DNA of 64,000 bases, taken from NCBI GenBank assembly GCA_017554305.1, contig JAFZIN010000028.1, positions 62,001 to 126,000 of the forward strand. Direction: 5' to 3'. Both the position numbers and the translations under genes were made by a program. Positions 61,164 to 64,000 of this stretch are shown here, in pieces; the first letter of the stretch is position 1; every line of letters begins with the position of its first letter. The notes below the pieces were generated by a model. The model was not told the DNA's origin. It did no database searches and saw nothing but the letters and a program-made list of their open reading frames with translations. Source of the DNA: Bacteroidales bacterium. Lineage in GTDB: Bacteria; Bacteroidota; Bacteroidia; Bacteroidales; UBA932.

Positions 61164-64000
61164 ATGTTAAAGAAAATTTCCTTGGTAATTGCCATCCTCT
61201 TTACTGCCCTAAGCCTTCAGGCTCAGAGTAATACGGGTGGCGTAAAGGGAACGGTAATCAACCGTGCGGACCGTACTCCGGTCTACAACGTCTCACTTAC
61301 TCTTACAAAGAGCGGTGAGGTTGTTGCAAAGGGCACCACTGATTCCGACGGTAATTTCTTGATTTCCAACATTGCGGATGGAGTTTACTCCCTTGTCTTT
61401 GCTGCTGAGAATTACGTGCAGACAAGGGTGGGCGTTACCATTGCAGAGGGAAAGATTAAAGATCTCTTTACCGTTTCCCTATCTCCTGTAGTTACAATTT
61501 CAGACACAGGATCTGAGGAGGATCAGGCGGAGTTTGAGTTGGACGATGACGGTTATTCAGATAACCCTACCGTTCTCTACGGACAGAATGACGTCTTCAA
61601 CAACCTCTCTTACAACTTCTCCTCCATCAGATTTAAGGCTCGTGGTTATACCAGTGAGTCTCAGGAAGTTGAACTTGCCGGCATCAAACTCAACGATGCA
61701 ACTACCGGCAGTTCTCCGTTCTCTCTGTGGAGCGGTCTTAACGAGGCAACCAGAACCAAGTTCACCGTTAACGGCTCTGAAATTTCAAGCTACGGCTTTG
61801 GCGGTTACAACGGTCTTACCAACATCCCCGTTAATGCTTCCAACGTCCGTAAAGGCTGGAGAGCCAGCGTAATGACAAACAGCTCATTATACAGGCTCCG
61901 TCTTATGCTCACCTACGCTTCCGGCGTTCTGGACAACGGCTGGTCTTATGCATTCAGCGTATCTGCCCGTTTAGGCGGAAACGACTGGATTCAGGGCGTT
62001 TACTACAAGTCTTTCGGTTACTACTTTGGTATTGAGAAGAAGTTTGGTAAGGGAAGCAAGATTGGCGCTACGGTACTCGGAACTCCGGGCCAGAGGGGCG
62101 TGCAGATGGCTGCCACACAAGAGGTTTATGACCTTATGGGAGACAATATGTACAACCCTAACTGGGGATATCAGAACGGCAAAATGAGAAACGCCAGAGT
62201 GAGAAGGACTCACGAGCCTATCACAATCCTCAAGTATGACTATGAGCCTTCAGACAAATTCAGAGGAACCCTCACCGCTCTCTACAGATTCGGTATGAAC
62301 GGTTACTCCGCTTTGGACTGGTATGACGCATACGACGCTAAACCGGATTATTACAGAAATCTTCCTAGTTACTTCTGGAATGAAAATCCTGATTATAACC
62401 GCAATAACATGCAGAAATACCTCTGGACCAAAGATGCCTGGATGGCTGATCTGGATAACATTGCGCACGTAAATTGGGACCGTTTCTACAACGTTAACAA
62501 AAACAACAGAACCACTCACGGACTCCGTTCAAAGTATATTATTGAGGAGAGAAGAGTAGACCAGAAAGATTTCAACTTTGGAGGCAACCTCAAGTGGAAG
62601 ATTAAAGACTGGTTGACTCTCACCGGCGGATTTACCTACAAGTGGAACAGAAGTGACAACTACAAGAAGATAAAGGATCTTCTGGGCGGTGATTATTACG
62701 TTAATATTGACCAGTTTGCAGAGAGAGACTACGCTTCCAACGAGGCACTCATTCAGAATGACCTCAACTACTTCTTTAAGAACGGCAACGCAGAAATCCT
62801 CTATAAGGGAGACAGATACGGATACAGCTATATTGCAAATATCCGTAACCTCACCGGATGGATGAACTGGACTTTCAAATTCGGAGGCTTCCAGGCAGAC
62901 TTGGCCGGCAAAGTTGAAAGAACAAAATTCTGGAGAGACGGTAAGTACCGTAAAGGCCTCTTTGCAGGTCTGAATGAAGACGGCAGTGAGATTTTCTACA
63001 AGGGAGAACTCATTACCAAATATGACGTAAACGGCAAGCCTATAACCTCTTACGGCTCCAGTGAAAAACCTGAGTTTACAACCTGGAGTGCAAAGGGTAT
63101 GTTAAGTTACACATTCGGAGGCAGCCATCGCCTGAGCGTAAGCGGCGGTATCTTTACAGAACCTCCTAAGTTTAACAAGGCATTTGTCTCTCCAAGAACC
63201 AGAAACACTCTTATTCCTAACCTGGACAAGACTAAGATTGTATCTGCAGATGCAACCTACTCTTTCAATACCAACAGTGTAAACTTCAGACTCACAGGAT
63301 TCTTCACAACCATAAAGGATCAGACGGACCTTATGAGTATGTATGATGACGTTCAGAACTCCATGACCAACTTTGCTCTCAGAGGAATGGACGAGCGCCA
63401 CATGGGTATTGAGATGGGATTCAAGGTTCCTACCTTTATTACGGATCTCTCTCTTGTTGGAGCACTCAGTTACGGAGAGTACGTTTACACATCCAACCCA
63501 AGAATGACTCAGACCTTTGATAACACAACCGAATACATTGTAAATGATGAGGTTGTACCTTACTGGAAGAGTCATCCGGTATTCCTCAAAGACGGAAACG
63601 GCAACTATGTTAAGGATGAGAAGGGCAGATACGTTGTTGAGAAGTTCCAGAAGCACTATGTTCCGGGAACTCCGCAAATTGCTGCCTCTATGGGACTTTC
63701 ATACAACTTCAACTATTGGTTCATAGATGCTAACGTCAACTACTTTGACCGCTCTTACCTGAGCATGAACCCGTTCCTGAGAACAGACCTTCCAACCGCA
63801 GGACCTGATAAGATTATCACCCCTGCAGAGGTTGAGTATATGGCCGCTCAGGAGAAGTTCAAGAAGGCTTGGATAGTAAACCTCAGCATTGGTAAATCCT
63901 TCTACATCAAGCGCAAATATCAGTTGGGCTTCAATGTTAACGTCAACAACCTTCTCAACAACAAGGGTGTAAAGACGGGAGGATTTGAGCAGAGCCGCCT
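61164..64000 (+). CDS. TonB-dependent receptor, runs off window end
   Basis: An open frame of at least 945 codons from the ATG at 61164. A signal peptide (1-20, ending QAQS), a carboxypeptidase-regulatory-like domain (about 25-105, GVKGTVINRADRTPVYNVSL), a plug-like region, and many alternating barrel strands. It is reached 11 bases after the nuclease-family gene, so it belongs to the same transcript. Such receptors import nutrients across the outer membrane with TonB-ExbB energy. In this context nucleic-acid fragments are the likely cargo (inference). The C terminus is not in the window. Confidence 0.9.
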   Translation, partial: MLKKISLVIAILFTALSLQAQSNTGGVKGTVINRADRTPVYNVSLTLTKSGEVVAKGTTDSDGNFLISNIADGVYSLVFAAENYVQTRVGVTIAEGKIKDLFTVSLSPVVTISDTGSEEDQAEFELDDDGYSDNPTVLYGQNDVFNNLSYNFSSIRFKARGYTSESQEVELAGIKLNDATTGSSPFSLWSGLNEATRTKFTVNGSEISSYGFGGYNGLTNIPVNASNVRKGWRASVMTNSSLYRLRLMLTYASGVLDNGWSYAFSVSARLGGNDWIQGVYYKSFGYYFGIEKKFGKGSKIGATVLGTPGQRGVQMAATQEVYDLMGDNMYNPNWGYQNGKMRNARVRRTHEPITILKYDYEPSDKFRGTLTALYRFGMNGYSALDWYDAYDAKPDYYRNLPSYFWNENPDYNRNNMQKYLWTKDAWMADLDNIAHVNWDRFYNVNKNNRTTHGLRSKYIIEERRVDQKDFNFGGNLKWKIKDWLTLTGGFTYKWNRSDNYKKIKDLLGGDYYVNIDQFAERDYASNEALIQNDLNYFFKNGNAEILYKGDRYGYSYIANIRNLTGWMNWTFKFGGFQADLAGKVERTKFWRDGKYRKGLFAGLNEDGSEIFYKGELITKYDVNGKPITSYGSSEKPEFTTWSAKGMLSYTFGGSHRLSVSGGIFTEPPKFNKAFVSPRTRNTLIPNLDKTKIVSADATYSFNTNSVNFRLTGFFTTIKDQTDLMSMYDDVQNSMTNFALRGMDERHMGIEMGFKVPTFITDLSLVGALSYGEYVYTSNPRMTQTFDNTTEYIVNDEVVPYWKSHPVFLKDGNGNYVKDEKGRYVVEKFQKHYVPGTPQIAASMGLSYNFNYWFIDANVNYFDRSYLSMNPFLRTDLPTAGPDKIITPAEVEYMAAQEKFKKAWIVNLSIGKSFYIKRKYQLGFNVNVNNLLNNKGVKTGGFEQSR

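Overview
The window looks like a chromosomal segment from a member of the Bacteroidota, most likely order Bacteroidales. Several independent signs agree. Promoters follow the TAnnTTTG (-7) / TTTG or TTG (-33) pattern with 19-20 bp between boxes, rather than TATAAT/TTGACA. Rho carries a long disordered Q/P/A-rich insert. There are outer-membrane carboxypeptidase-regulatory/beta-barrel proteins, a TonB-dependent receptor, BACON-domain lipoproteins, the radical SAM/lipoprotein pair known from this phylum, and the tig-clpP-clpX order. Family and genus cannot be fixed from the sequence alone. || Layout. 1-16 kb: rho, pepD and dnaA; an envelope group (MlaD-like, amidase, divergent LptD-like); rpe; then rsfS-ftsH-cdsA-psd on the minus strand, with birA divergent from rsfS. 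16-24 kb: two large palindromic intergenic elements, a metallophosphatase, and pyrF-clpX-clpP-tig read as one minus-strand operon (transcribed tig first) from a clear promoter, then a FecCD permease and tpiA. 25-30 kb: an accessory region with a low-molecular-weight tyrosine phosphatase, two related lipoproteins, a SPASM-type radical SAM protein overlapping one of them, a tRNA-Leu(UAG), a lipoprotein with a C-terminal membrane segment, and a REP-associated (RAYT) transposase. Most of this stretch lies between two inverted copies of a palindromic repeat array. 30-34 kb: a minus-strand run of uncharacterised exported proteins behind yqeY. 34-46 kb: ogt, a YeiH-like transporter, trpS, an ABC ATPase, queD, polA, an ECF sigma factor, rsmG, an L,D-transpeptidase, rpmH, a PASTA protein and an RluA-type synthase. 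46-54 kb: two tandem paralogous outer-membrane barrel proteins, ruvC, serS, rpmA, rplU. 54-64 kb: a degenerate P-loop protein with a sirtuin, then a four-gene exported locus (modular BACON lipoprotein, nuclease lipoprotein, secreted endonuclease/exonuclease/phosphatase, TonB-dependent receptor running off the end). || How the parts work together. Most of the window is housekeeping: transcription termination, replication initiation, protein quality control, phospholipid synthesis, tRNA charging and ribosomal proteins. Three stretches are unusual. (1) The 56-64 kb locus has the make-up of a surface nucleic-acid scavenging system. (2) The 25.5-29.8 kb region combines the functionally unknown radical SAM/lipoprotein system with a RAYT and its repeats. 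(3) A family of about 120-140 bp intergenic palindromes shares a conserved core but has different, self-complementary outer arms at each locus (16.3 and 43.9 kb). Smaller oddities are a polA whose proofreading residues look lost, a tpiA with two insertions including a CxxC, and a P-loop ATPase relative whose Walker A and B residues are altered.
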